The notes under the pieces were generated by a model. The model was not told the DNA's origin. It saw only the letters and a list, made by a program, of their open reading frames with translations, and ran no database searches. Below are positions 12,301-23,948 of a stretch of 64,000 nucleotides of DNA, one piece after another (position 1 is the stretch's first letter; each line of letters opens with the position of its first letter). Location: contig CM055607.1 of assembly GCA_029379385.1 (NCBI GenBank), forward strand, positions 4,650,001 through 4,714,000, written 5' to 3'. The translations under genes were made by a program, and so were the position numbers. The DNA is from Quillaja saponaria. Taxonomy: Eukaryota > Streptophyta > Magnoliopsida > Fabales > Quillajaceae.

Positions 12301-14027
12301 GATGAATTGAAACTTCAATTGGTGAGTAGTCTCCTTCTGTTATTTATGTTTCTTATTTCATGTTGTTTTAACTAAAATCTGGTCTTACCCTATTCAATCA
12401 ATGAATATTATGGATTATTGGCCTTTGGCCAGGTAAAAGATGAGGAAGCAAACTGTAAGCAGAAAGACGATGAATCAGGAGTGGAGTTGGTGAGCTATAT
12501 CATTCTCATGACTTACTTTACATTTAGCTATACGCTGTCTCTCTTCAGTACCCAACCTCCTTATGTCTATAGTACATTGCATGAAGAAAATGTGAAGGTA
12601 AGGCATATATTTATCTACCAATCGCTGTCATGAGAAATGAAAATCAACATATCTTTCAAAACAATTTCTCTTGTAAGTTGTAACTGTCTATCCGGATTAT
12701 AGATTAAAGGTTATTGTGCAGCATGCCCTGCTTTCCCACACATTATAAATGAACTAATTCTGAATATGTCTATTAATGTAGGCTTTTTTGAAAATTGACT
12801 TCTAAAATAGTCTTTTGAATGGTTCCTTAAGGCTAGAGATAAACATGGAGCTCATTCAACCCTCGTGAACTTAAATATTGATATGGAAGCTTCAGTCAGC
12901 AGACAACAGGGCAAGCTGCTTGAATTGCATGATGATGATGGAGCTGGTAAAGTAGTATCAGATTGTTCATCTGGTTTGGTTAGTAGAGAAAACCTTGTGA
13001 ATGCATTCGTGGATATGACCAGTGAAGCTAAAACTGTTACTAAATCTTGGCCTGATGATTGCACGGTAATGGATCCCTTTGTTCTTGATCTTGGTTTTAT
13101 TGCAAATTTTAATACAGTTAAACTATGGTGGATATCAGTCTGATGGGCCAACCATTCCTGTGGTTGTTGATGCTGAGCGCTCTGTTTCTGATGAGGCAAT
13201 GGAGTCATCAGTTATATCATCCAAAGTTGAGACTGAACCCTCAGCTCCCGTAATGGTAGAAAATGGGTCAAATAATCTGCCTTCTAGATCTGTCCATCTT
13301 TCGAATAAAGAGAGGTTGCTTCTGCGCAAGCAAGCCCTGAATATGAGGAAACGTCCTGTCCTGGCAGTAGGTATTTATAGTTCCTCTCGGTTTTCAACTT
13401 TTTCTTATTTCCAGTGTCGTTTGGTATTGTGAAACTTGCTGGCTCATTTTCATACTAAAGTTATAAGTGAGCATTATTGTCTTAACTGCATTCTTACTAG
13501 AATGTACTCTCTGATAAAATTTGCTTGCTTTTTCTTACATGTTTTGTGTTCTATTGCTTCTTTCACTTCTCAGGGAAGAGCAACATTGTGACTGGTGTTG
13601 CAAAAACAATCAAGACACACTTCCAAAAGCATCCTTTTGCTATAGTGAATGTCAAGGGCAGAGCAAAAGGGACTTCAGTCCAGGAGGTGGTTTTCAAGCT
13701 GGAGGTATATGCATTAAAGTTCCTTTTCTTTTTATCGTGGTTTCTTTTGTTCTTTCTTTTTTGGTATCACAGTTGAATCAACAAACCCTGAAACTTTTTC
13801 CAATTCCATCCTTCCGTTCCTTGTCATTATTCTTACAGCAGGCAACAGGTGCAGTTCTAGTGTCTCAGGAGCCTAGCAAAGTCATACTTTACAGGGGTTG
13901 GGGGGCAGGAGAGAGACCTAGGCTCACTGAAAACAATGCTGGTGACATTGACAAAAATGGAAAGGCTAAGCCTAGTGTGTCTTCTGAACTCTTGGCAGCC
14001 ATCAGACTTGAATGTGGATTGCAATGA
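6385..14027 (+). CDS. CFM2: CRM-domain plastid intron splicing factor CFM2
   Basis: CFM2 is a plastid RNA-binding protein. In Arabidopsis it is needed for splicing several chloroplast introns. Twelve exons are inferred: 6385-7092, 9251-9779, 9865-9995, 11012-11320, 11403-11559, 11665-11957, 12262-12321, 12433-12489, 12811-13065, 13118-13370, 13574-13704 and 13839-14027. They give about 1023 residues, close to Arabidopsis CFM2. The N-terminus is transit-peptide-like. Four CRM domains lie near residues 175-257, 390-480, 590-690 and 890-985. Each has a GxxG-type loop ([32 protein letters not shown]) and ends in a YRG motif. Four copies point to CFM2 rather than CRS1 or CFM3, which have three. 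A coiled, Lys-rich stretch follows CRM3. The exon 9 start is the weakest call: 12811 and 12832 both keep frame. Confidence 0.93.
7093..9250 (+). other. CFM2 intron 1 (2.2 kb)
   Basis: This long intron splits CRM domain 1 after HDLLE. Its borders are GAG|GTAAGA and CTCAG|AGAAAA, phase 0. It holds T-rich runs and a patch of short direct repeats (8412-8543). I see no independent gene. Confidence 0.8.
8412..8543 (+). repeat. Three diverged copies of an ACAAGCACCAATGAAA-type unit
   Basis: Within CFM2 intron 1, similar units of about 25 bp start near 8414, 8443 and 8517. The second and third share AACACAAGCACCAATGAAA and then run into a TTTCCC-like end. The first is more diverged (GCACAAGCACCATGAC). 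Spacing is uneven, so this is a local duplication rather than a regular tandem array. Confidence 0.6.
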
Positions 14028-15640
14028 ACCAACAGAAAGATACAACTTTCTAGGCCGGATTGCAACTTCTGCTGAAACATATTTTTGCAATAACTGCTCC
14101 AGTGTGTCCAATATGAACCCTCAACAGCCACTATTACATTGAGTGGGGGAAGTTTGTTCTCACCTGGGATTTGGCAATGAAAGTCATGCCACCAAATAGA
14201 TAAGGCGTGTTGGAAATTTGGAGATGGGAATGTGGTTGCAGAGCGGCAGTCACTGAGATAAGTAGGGTTGGGGAGGGGGATTTAGAGGGGGTATCTTCCT
14301 GTCAATCTTATTGGCGTTTCTTCATTGAAGTACATAGCTATGTTAAATGTCAAAGAATATACACCATAAAAATCTATTTCACTTTGTAAATCATTATATA
14401 TTGTGTTGGCTACAAGAGAGATGAGGCAATTTGCATTAGCATAAGAATTAACGTAATAGGGCAGTTCACATTGCTGCATTTGTATTTCTTTACTAATAGT
14501 AACTCTTGCTAAAACTTCTTACCAAAAATAATAATAATAATAATAACTTGCTAAAACTGCCTTTCGAATTTTCAAGCAAAACTGTGTTGGGAACGGTAAA
14601 ACCATGCAGATGAATAAACTAATTTTGAGAGCATATTCTAAACATTAGTTGGAAGATTCTAAATGCACGGGTGTAATATATCGAAAGTCTAAATGTATCT
14701 TTCACAATTTTTCTTTTTGTATCCCGTAATTTGAGGTGGGAGAAGAACTTTAGATTCTGATATTATGTTACTACAGTTATATTTAGGCTGATCTCTTCAG
14801 TACATCTTGATCAATAGTTATTTTATTTTCTTATAAATTCTTAATTTAACGAAATTATAAAAAAATAATAATAATAATTACTTATTGGGACTAAGTTGCA
14901 TTGTTTAATCATTATAAACTTTCTGAACTTTGTAAAGTGGCAGGCCTATTTCTAGAAAAATAATTACGAAAATTTGAATTATGTCTAATTTTATCCAATC
15001 GCCTGTCAGGTTGAGCCTAAGTCTAACTTACCAGAAATATCTTGAACAACTAATTGTCTCTAGTATCACTTTTCTAATTTTCAACCAGTTTGTCAAGTTA
15101 ACATAGGGAAAAACCTTTACAGGAAATCTCACACGCAATCTCGTGTGAATTTCATCTCTCATTGTAAAAATGAAAATAGAAATTTCTTGGTACACTTATT
15201 AATTTTATTTTTTTAGCTAGACAGATACATTTTCTCTCATAGCTAAAAAAAAATTTATAAAATCTTATTTTCATGACCTTTCTTAAAATATTTAAATTAA
15301 AAATTCGAAAAAAATTACATATTCTCAATTAAGATATTTTTATAAATTATCATAATCTCTTTCAATTGCACTTTCAATATCGAAATTTATAAATACATAA
15401 AATTATTTATTAGGAATCTTAATTTTTTTCTTTTTACGAGTCTATATTTATTAAAAATTTATAATTACCTATTTTTATAAATATTTTGCTATAAACTTAA
15501 ATTTTTTATATTATAAACAAATTTCAACTGTCAAAGTCAAAAATATGTTATCATTTAAATTACACTTCATAAATCTTACAATTTTCTTCAGGAATTAAGA
15601 GGTTGTCCCCTTTTTTTTTAGCCTTGTTTGACATAAGGTG
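14028..15640. other. CFM2 3' flank and AT-rich intergenic DNA
   Basis: The first few hundred bases are probably the CFM2 3' UTR. The remainder is AT-rich, with an (AAT)n run at 14527-14547 and a similar short run near 14862-14878. I see no coding or structural RNA signal. Confidence 0.5.
14527..14547. repeat. (AAT)n microsatellite
   Basis: About seven uninterrupted ATA/AAT units follow the CFM2 gene. Confidence 0.8.
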
Positions 15641-16480
15641 GAGTAGTAGCTAGCTAGAAAGGAGCAATCTTAGTCTATATTATTTATTTATATAGAAAGA
15701 AAAAGTCTTGGGCGTCATGAATGATCATCATTTCCTTTTCTTCTTTATCTCTGTCCACTATGTCAGACTTGAGAGAGAGATAGAGAGATAAGTCTGTGGG
15801 TGGGAGCACAAAATACCTAGCTAGCTTCAGCTTTGGGAAAATCTCTCTTTCTTCTCTCTCCATTGCCTTTAATTTTCTTTCTAATTAGTTTCAGTAGTAC
15901 AGAAACAACAATCATCATGTCCTCTTGCCATGTTCTCTATCGCCATCATTGTTCCCACATCATACTCTCTTTTGCTCTCTTCAACCACCCCTACAGTCAC
16001 AAAGTCATCACAAACCTAAAGCCTCCATCATTACTACCATTACCTTCATCAGCCACAAGTCAGCCACAACATACCTTGAAAATGGAGCTGATCAATGAAA
16101 ATATATATAGCTGGACATGTGTTGCCAACCTGATGAAGAAGCAGCTGAAAAGACAACTTCTATAATTCGTTCTTAAATCATTTATACCTAAGGCTTCTAC
16201 CTGCAGCTGGGTTATAATTAGTGTCTCTCTCTCTCTCTCTATATGATCTCTTGGGGAATCAAGCAGTTTGGTCCGATTATTTGCTAAATCTAGCAAATTT
16301 CTAGTCTAATCTAGATATGGAGTACTAAGATCTAATCATCTTTGTTCTACATGCATGTCCTTTTGCTTTTATATATATGTAAACTTCATGGCTAGGGTTT
16401 CAGTAAAGTCCTTGATTTAATTATCTGTCTGTCTTGATGATTTTAATATTTTTGTTGTTTGTATGAAGCTGTTTCAACTT
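15640..16480 (+). ncRNA. Candidate long non-coding RNA carrying a miR166 target mimic
   Basis: This isolated block is less AT-rich than its flanks and looks like a transcription unit. A TATA-like TTTATATAG lies at 15687-15695. A GA-rich tract (about 15770-15790) lies downstream, in the position of a 5' leader, and a CT-rich tract at 16223-16240. Only short ORFs are present; the longest from an ATG (about 15916-16162) shows no family resemblance and no intron signals I trust. Just 3' of the CT tract is a 24-nt site at 16253-16276 that pairs with miR166 except for a central 3-nt bulge. I infer a non-coding RNA that sequesters miR166. Ends are approximate. Alternatively it encodes a small unknown peptide. 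Confidence 0.5.
16253..16276 (+). promoter_or_regulatory. miR166 endogenous target mimic (eTM) site
   Basis: The sequence reads GGGGAATCAAGC, then AGT, then TTGGTCCGA. Against conserved plant miR166, positions 1-9 pair with TTGGTCCGA (one G:U at position 9) and positions 10-21 pair with GGGGAATCAAGC (one mismatch at position 14). AGT forms a 3-nt bulge between miRNA positions 9 and 10. That is the geometry defined for plant target mimics: strong seed pairing, a central bulge that blocks slicing, and good 3' pairing. A cleavable target would lack the bulge. The miR166 sequence is from general knowledge; the pairing was read by hand. Confidence 0.7.
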
Positions 16481-18620
16481 TGAACATAAAGTTGTATGTA
16501 TGTTAATTCTGATTTGAAACTTACTAGTTTGATTGTTTCTGGGATTTAGTTGAATTTTGTTGATTACTATGTATAATGTTAGAATTATTCTCTGAAATAT
16601 AATCACCATCTTCTGAAAGTGCAGATTTAGGAGAACTCGCCTCAAGAGGAGGAATAATTGGGATGAAAAAAAGAAAAAAAAAAAAAAAAAAAAAGAAATC
16701 TCCAACACAATCGTCCTTGTTACTATTGTGAGTTGAAAATTTTTTTGAGCATAAAATCTAAATATTACTAGTTGAGTTAACCTTGGCATGTTAATTATAG
16801 TCATATAGAGAATTTATATTCATATTTCGGTAACACTTTATTGATCAAGATGTGATCTTGTCCTAGCTGGCTAGTTAACAAATATGTTGAGGAATTGGGT
16901 TTTATCTTTTGCTTGAGGTGTTTATTAACAAATAATGCTTAATCCAACTATCGGAATATTTAGCATCCTCGCCTCTCATGGGAATCAATACTGTGCTGTC
17001 CGAGCTAGATTGGTTCGGTTTAGCCAGAATCAGTTTTGAACTAATATGATGAAACTTTTTTTATTTTTCCAAATGGTAAGATTGGCATATTCATCGTTAA
17101 AGATAATACGAGAATATAAAATTATTTAGTTAATTTTTAGATAATATATATTTGGTAATAATAAGATATGGTAAATTTATAATATTGTTAGACCCTTTCT
17201 TTAAGTTATGTTCAACAGTTAAAAATTATATATAAATAAAAAAAATGAATGATAGAACAATAATAGAATAATAGTATAATTATATATATAACTTAAATAT
17301 ATTATATAATTTTATATTATACAATCTTATGATACATCAAATCAAACAAGTTGTAAGTGAACAAGTTGTAAGTGAACACTAACAAAATAAGGGAACACAC
17401 TCTTCAATCAATATAATGCAAATCTAATAACAAAATATGATTTGCAACAAAATATGCTTATTTTCAACAAAATATGCAGCGTTGGAACAAAATAAAAAAT
17501 ATAATTTAGTTTTAATTAAATTAAAGTTTACAGTTTAATTCATTTAAAATGAGCTCTTTTATTTTTATATAATGAATAATTATCGAATTCAGTTGAATTT
17601 TCTACATATGAAGAATCCATTTCAGGTTTAGTATTTTTCTAAACTAATTTAACTATTTTAATTAAAATGATTATTAAAATAACAAGATAAAAATAATATC
17701 TCCATGTGTGATATTCTACTATATAATACTAAAACATTTTTAGTAGTCACACATACTATATAATTGGAGTTAACAATATCTATAATGCAAAATGATTAAT
17801 TAATTATTAACACAAAATATACTATAACAAATTTATAATTTCAGCAATTATATAAAAATAATAATAAAGATAAAATTAATATTTAAGGTGTGATAAATAA
17901 TAAGGTTTAATTATCATTATGAAAAATAATAAGTAAAATTACTATTTAAGCAGAAAAATAATAAGTTTTGTGACATAATAAGGGTAAAATTATATGTTAA
18001 AATGTGAGAAACAGTAAGGGTAAAAAGATCATTCAAAGTGCGAAAAATAAGGGTAAAATTATTATTTAATATGTAAGAAATAATAAGAGTAAAAATATTA
18101 TTTAAGCTAAAAATAATAAGTTAGGGATATATTAGGGTAAATTTATCATCTAAGGTGTAAAAAATATTAAGAATTAATTACCATAATTTAAAGTAAGAGA
18201 AATAATAAGAGTAAAATATATCATTTAAGTTGTCGAAAATAATAAAAATAAAATTGTTATTTAAGTTATGAGAAATTATAAGAGTTAAAACGTTATTTAA
18301 TATTTGAAAACCATAAGGTAATCTATTTTATTTAAATTATATATTAGTTTTTTTATTCCAAATATAAAAAATATGAAATTTATTTCAAGTGATTTTTTTA
18401 TTTTTTAGGTTTGAAACACTGTTAGTCTCACATTCCAAGTGAGAGGTGCGAGAATATTTTATATAATTTTCAAGTATCAAGTAACTTGGGCTTGTTATTT
18501 TGGGTCATGTAATGTTGGTCCGTTTCTCAATTTATTTGGGTCAATTGGGCTACTTGAGGCGTTACAAAATGAACTTTACACCTGAAACAACTCAAAATAT
18601 TTCTTGGACGTTTTCTTTTT
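16481..18620. other. AT-rich intergenic DNA with tandem repeats
   Basis: This starts with a long A-run (16674-16694) and continues as very AT-rich DNA. It contains a 15-bp tandem duplication of AAGTTGTAAGTGAAC near 17349-17378 and a diverged minisatellite at 17880-18310. I see no gene. Confidence 0.6.
17880..18310. repeat. Diverged AT-rich minisatellite
   Basis: Phrases such as AATAATAAGRGTAAAATTAT followed by ATTTAAGGTGTGAGAA recur roughly every 45-60 bases, about eight times, with substitutions and small indels. This is an old tandem array whose units have drifted. Confidence 0.6.
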
Positions 18621-18649
18621 TGGGCTTGAAGGGGATGGATCTAAGCCCA
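18621..18649 (+). promoter_or_regulatory. Inverted site-II (TGGGCY) pair upstream of FTRC
   Basis: TGGGCTT at 18621-18627 and AAGCCCA at 18643-18649 form an inverted pair about 200 bp upstream of the FTRC start. TGGGCY elements are bound by TCP factors and are common at plant organelle and translation genes. Further TTGGGCT motifs lie near 18486 and 18545. Confidence 0.5.
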
Positions 18650-18845
18650 AGGCTTTAAAAGAGTTAGTGTAGTACGACAACGACGCAGAGGATCTGTTTT
18701 CTCTTGGCCGATATTTTCACAACGAGTGGCGGGCACGATTTTAAAATATTCCAAATTTAATCAGAAAAAATAAAAATAGATTTCTATACCATAAAAAAAA
18801 AAATCATCTCTTCCCTGACACGACTGTGAATTCTCCTTTGTAGCC

Positions 18846-21800
18846 ATGACTCTGCAAGCTTCCTCCTTCGCCGTTGGCATTCCGTCTTTCACATTTCCTC
18901 GCAGAAGCTCTCGTCACCTTTCCGTCATTAGAGCCAATGGTATGCGATACTCGATTCCCAAAGATTACTGATTGGATTTTTTTGTTACTCTTCTTATCAG
19001 TATGACAATTGTATCATGCTCAAGTTTCTACTTGCTGTTTTCTGTGGTATATAACTGATTTCATCACTAATTCATCGACTTCCATGTACTGACTTCTATT
19101 CAGGCAATGTCTGTATATATTTTTAGTTTTTCTTTGAAAGTTTTAATTTTTCATGGCAATTTAGCATGTGTATATATTTAGCATCCCGTTTGACAATTTT
19201 AATCTTGAGTGCCTACTTCCCACTTTCATATTGCGTGGCTCTTAAGTTGTGAACATTACATTGATGTTGAGATAACTTGCTTATTTTCCAGTGGAACCGT
19301 CAGAGAAATCTGTTGAAATAATGAGGAAATTCTCCGAGCAATATGCTCGTAAATCAGGCACATATTTTTGTGCTGATAAGGGAGTCACTTCTGTGGTTAT
19401 CAAGGTATATCTTGACTGCCAAAACATTAATTTATGATTGAAATGACTTGTTTTAATATTTTCACTTCTTGTTTAAGTACTGGTTTACATATAACATTGC
19501 AAATGATGTTCTTCTTTAGTTCATAGTCTGGGAGTTTTGGATTGGTAAATCCTATTGAGTGGTTAGTAAGATTCCAGTGGATAACAAACATCTCATATAC
19601 GTTTCCACAGGATGTTTCGTGCTAAATTACCCTTTTTCCCCACAAGTGAATCTGATGGGAAATGGGCCCTACTACTTGTATCAAGTTTAAAAAACTTAGT
19701 ACTAAACTTTATGCACACTTCTATGAGGACCCAAAAATGGAAAAAAGAAAAGGAAAAAGAAATACATACTACTGATATCTGACATAATTACAGAAACGGA
19801 GGTTATTTTAACTTATGAAGGTGCACAACGAGTCATATATCATAAAAAGGAAACAAGAAGGAGAACTATAATCGTATATATGCTTAAAGCAGAATCGTAT
19901 AATATAATTATTTATGAATCCTATCGTAGTTGTCATATATTTAAGGGAAAAAGTTGTAGTAGTTACTCTTTTATATTCTTCAGTGGCCACTAGCTGTTTA
20001 TCTGATTAAATATAGTTGGGTATATTATCTTATGTGCAATGAGTCAATGACAAGTGTCATTTCAAAGTCTGTGGAACTTCAATTTCTGTTTTCTTTTGAT
20101 ATTCAAATCCAGTCTAGAAATATCTTCTATTAGGTAGAGGACCGTCTATACTCACTGCTTCAGGTTAATATATATCTCCCTTTGGGAATATATACCTTTC
20201 TTCTCTTTTATTAATTTTTTCGTGATTTTGATGTTGTCTGTATATACGTATATCCAAAGTGCTGTATTGTATAAGGTTTGTTCAATCTGAATAGTCCTAT
20301 GTCTGCTGGAACATGTTGCTTCTTACTTACCTTCTTCTGGACGTTATTAGGCTGTTCTCTTCCTATTATGGTATAAATAATTCTTTATTCATTATAGGAT
20401 ATCTTTGGCTCTTTTTTCCTTTCCTGGAAATTCAGGAGAAACTTGTTTAGTAAATGAATTATGTGAAGACTTGCCCTACTCGTGTAATGGAATTTGGTGA
20501 CAATATTAGATGCTGGTGGTTTATCTAGGCCAAAAAGCTGGTTATTAATGAGGTTTTTCGGCATAGCATATGCTCTTGTAGTGATTTATGTTTGGTTTAT
20601 ATCAGGTATTGAACGGTAAGTGTTCTGTGAGAAGCATGTAAAAAACTAAAGCTCCCTTCTTGAAGAACCATTGAGGTCTCTTTCTCTAAATTACAAACAG
20701 ACACACATGCACAAACTTATTTGTAAACAGAGGGTCATGCTTGATCATATGGATGATGAGAAACTGGAAGGGATATGCAACCATGGTTGGGAGATTGGAT
20801 CACAATTTTTTACTAGAAGACATTGCTGCAGATATTCATATAATACAAATATTGAGCCTTCATGGCAACTAAAAACCAGGATTAGGCAGGTTCCTTTGTA
20901 AGTGAGCTTGTAGTGAACTATTTGTTTTTTGTATCTTTTCCTAAATTCAGAGATCTGATATGATCAAGTACCAGATCCAGATTTTTATTTCCGATACTTC
21001 AAATATTCTATTTGGATCGGACAGCTAATGCATTCCACTAATTGAACATGTTCTATGGTGGGTCTGCAACCCCTTGATGCCTTTGTCATGTTAAAGTATT
21101 GGTTATTTTTTGCTTTTCTATAAGAGCCAACTTTCCATTTTTGGCATGCTGAATGCTTCCACTTTCTTTTGTTAATTTCTTTTTCTTTGTAAGCTAGTGA
21201 CCAATTAAAATTCAAATTGAATAGCATGAGATTTCAAATCACGTATATATGGTGACTTCTGAAACACAACTATAATGACAATGAGAAAATTGTGTTAATT
21301 GAAAAATAATGGCTTGCATTTGGTTTGAAGTTATTCATCCGTATGTCTTTGAGTTGATTACGTCTGTTAAAAGGCTTGGAGTTTTGGCGGTCAAACCTTT
21401 ATCAGTTATTATTTTTCTTCACATGTGACTTTCATTCCTTATTGTTATTAGCTATTACCTGTTAGTTAGATGGAAAATTGCTTGCACTCTCTTCATGGTG
21501 ATTCTTGCACTGCTAACTGTTAATGTAAAGCTCTGTACAAATCTTAAAAACAACATTACCAACAAGTGACTGATGTAATTTCTGTATACTGATGATCTAG
21601 TGCAACTTCTATTGTTGGATGGGAAACCAAGTAATGCTCAACCTTTAAAGTTACTAGATAAGAATAAAATATACATGACTGGTTACAATTTAAAATCAAG
21701 CAATTATCTTCCAATATGACATGAAAATGACTTTTGAATGTAATTGCTTTGTTTTATATCGGTTTTACATCATTTATCCATAGCATTGTATGGGAAATTG

Positions 21801-23211
21801 ATGACAAAATTCAAACAGGGGTTGGCAGACCACAAAGACTCATTGGGTGCACCTCTTTGCCCCTGTCGGTAAATACTATTTCTTGAAACTTGTACTTCAC
21901 TTCTCCATGCTATAGTTCCAGTAGCGTGGCTGACTAGATATCTGATGAATTTTGGTTTTTCCTAACTTCCTATGTGCATACATATTGTGTTTCAGGCATT
22001 ATGATGATAAACCTGCTGAAGCTAAGCAGGGCTTTTGGAACTGTCCATGTGTTCCCATGAGAGAGAGGTAAATATGTTTTTTATTTTACAAGGTATGTTT
22101 ACATTATGCCGTTCATCTTTTCATTGAACTACCAGTAGCAAAAATATTCATCTTCGCTGAATTGTAGTTTAATATGCATCAGGAAAGTTTCACAGAAAAC
22201 CTAGATGTACAATATTTGAATTGTTACATTAGGCCGGTGGATCCCGTAGTTAGGAATGGCAACTTTGTACAATTGGACGGTGTTAGATGGGGTAAAGGGA
22301 GACAAAGAATTAGGTTGCAGATTATCCCCCTTACACTTAGATGCTGACAGTGGTTAATGTTGTTGAGCTTTGTCTACCTGGCTGTGAATATGGATGATGG
22401 CATTCTTTTTGTATGTCAGAAATACCTGGTCACAATGTGAAGAAAAACAAAATTAATTTTGACAGAACTGTTATAGTGGTTCACTGACATGCTTATGTAT
22501 CTTATTTCTGACCTTGGCTTCTTTTTAAGATTTTATATAGTTCCGTTAGATTCTCCGGTACTATTTACTTATTGTTAGATACATGAAATCTCCAGACAAT
22601 ATTTTCAAACTCTATGCGTTTCTCTTTTGTACTACTTTAACAACGATGATATGATTACTCCAGAATTTTGCAGTAATCTTGTGATTCTTAATGGAAATAC
22701 TTCCAATCCACATACTTCCTTTGCACTCTGTCTGCCTGTTTTTGTGGTGAAGACCAATATTCATAAGCTCACAGACTGATTCATGAACCTAACCTATTAT
22801 AAATCCTCAGTTGTCCCGTCTGGATGTTCATATTGAAATTATGAAACTATTTTGGCAGGAAGGAGTGCCACTGCATGCTCTTTCTCACTCATGACAATGA
22901 TTTTGCTAGCCAAGAACAGGTACTTCTCGAAAACATTTACTTCCTTTTTTTTTATTGAAGCGTTAACAGTAATAAGTATCGAAGATAAAGCTAGCATCCT
23001 CCCTCATTCTGAAAATCTAAAGCAATGACCTGCGATTTCAATAATTGTATAATACTTTGTGTTACTGCTAACAATGTATAGGCCTTCCACATATCACATT
23101 TAGAGATTTTTTGACTGAACTTTCATTTAATCTCTAATACAAATGCAATGGTTTGTTGCAATGCAGACCATTACAATAGAAGAGATTAGAGAATCAACGG
23201 CAAATATGTAA
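18846..23211 (+). CDS. FTRC: Ferredoxin-thioredoxin reductase catalytic chain, chloroplastic
   Basis: This subunit takes electrons from photosystem I-reduced ferredoxin and reduces plastid thioredoxins through a 4Fe-4S cluster beside a redox disulfide. Six exons join in phase: 18846-18939, 19292-19404, 21819-21868, 21996-22067, 22859-22919 and 23167-23211, giving 144 residues, as usual for the family. Residues 1-31 look like a transit peptide. The core has LCPCRHY (Cys83, Cys85), FWNCPC (Cys102, Cys104) and KECHC (Cys113, Cys115). By comparison with Synechocystis FTR, Cys83, 102, 104 and 113 should bind the cluster, and Cys85 with Cys115 should form the active disulfide. An extra Cys58 sits in YFCADKG. 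All key residues are present. Confidence 0.96.
19405..21818 (+). other. FTRC intron 2 (2.4 kb)
   Basis: AT-rich intron with borders AAG|GTATAT and AACAG|GGGTTGG. Several short open frames occur but none resembles a protein family or keeps codon structure. I see no complete mobile element in it. Confidence 0.7.
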
Positions 23212-23636
23212 CAGGTTTTAGTGTGTGGCTAGTTACTTGTTAGAAGCTGTATGTAATCACATGTATATGTAAATCGAAAACCATAATGTATTTTTCCTTT
23301 GATTTTTTGTAATCCCCCTTTCACTGTTATCTATGTATCATTTCACTTCCATTACCTCCTCTCCTGTGAATGTTCAAATGCATCCATGTTCTGTCTAAGA
23401 AGGCATAGCAACATTAGAATGACGGGCTCAAACAACAATTACAAAGACATTGTTAAGACTTAAGGAGAGGATTGTCATGAGAGAATTAAGGTGCAATTTT
23501 TGGTACAACTTGGAACTGACAACTTTTGCTTTTGAATGGTCAAACATTGTGAAAGAGTTCCATAAGTGAAAATATAAATTTGTTTCCTATCTAAAGAAGC
23601 AATGATCATATCTCAAAATAGTGGTATTATAAAAAT

Positions 23637-23924
23637 GGCTTAATTATTGTTTAATTACGCTATTTTTTAGTTTCTTGTCTGAAGGTTTTTTTATTTTTTA
23701 TTTATCCCTATCGGTTTCTTCATAATTCATTTTTATCTAATTAGATTTTTAATCAAGTCAAAATCATCAAATTTAGATAAAACAATAGAATTAGCTAATA
23801 AAACTACATATAAATTAGGAACTATTAAATTTTGTATTATTTTATTAAAAAATTAAATTTTGAATGATTTGATTAAATAAAATATTGAAGGATGAAACTG
23901 TAAAATAGTGTAACTCTTAAGCCT
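23637..23924. mobile_element. Foldback (MITE-like) element 1
   Basis: The left end, GGCTTAATTATTGTTTAATT and onward through CGCTATTTTTTAGTTTC, is matched in reverse complement by the right end, GAAACTGTAAAATAGTGT followed by AACTCTTAAGCC. Both ends begin with GGCTTAA and share a CTATTTT..AGTTTC block. The element has no coding capacity. Target-site duplications are not clear. Confidence 0.45.
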
Positions 23925-23948
23925 AACATTAATTAAGACACTAAAAAA

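Noticed and set aside
15916..16165. Short ORF in the lncRNA-like unit as a LITTLE ZIPPER-type protein
   Set aside because: The C-terminal part (ELINENIYSWTC) is faintly like a LITTLE ZIPPER start, but the leucine zipper heptads are missing and no frame repairs them.
16253..16276. The site as part of a MIR166 precursor hairpin
   Set aside because: The 3-nt insertion and the mismatch interrupt the miRNA-like strand, and no matching opposite arm of a stem is seen nearby.
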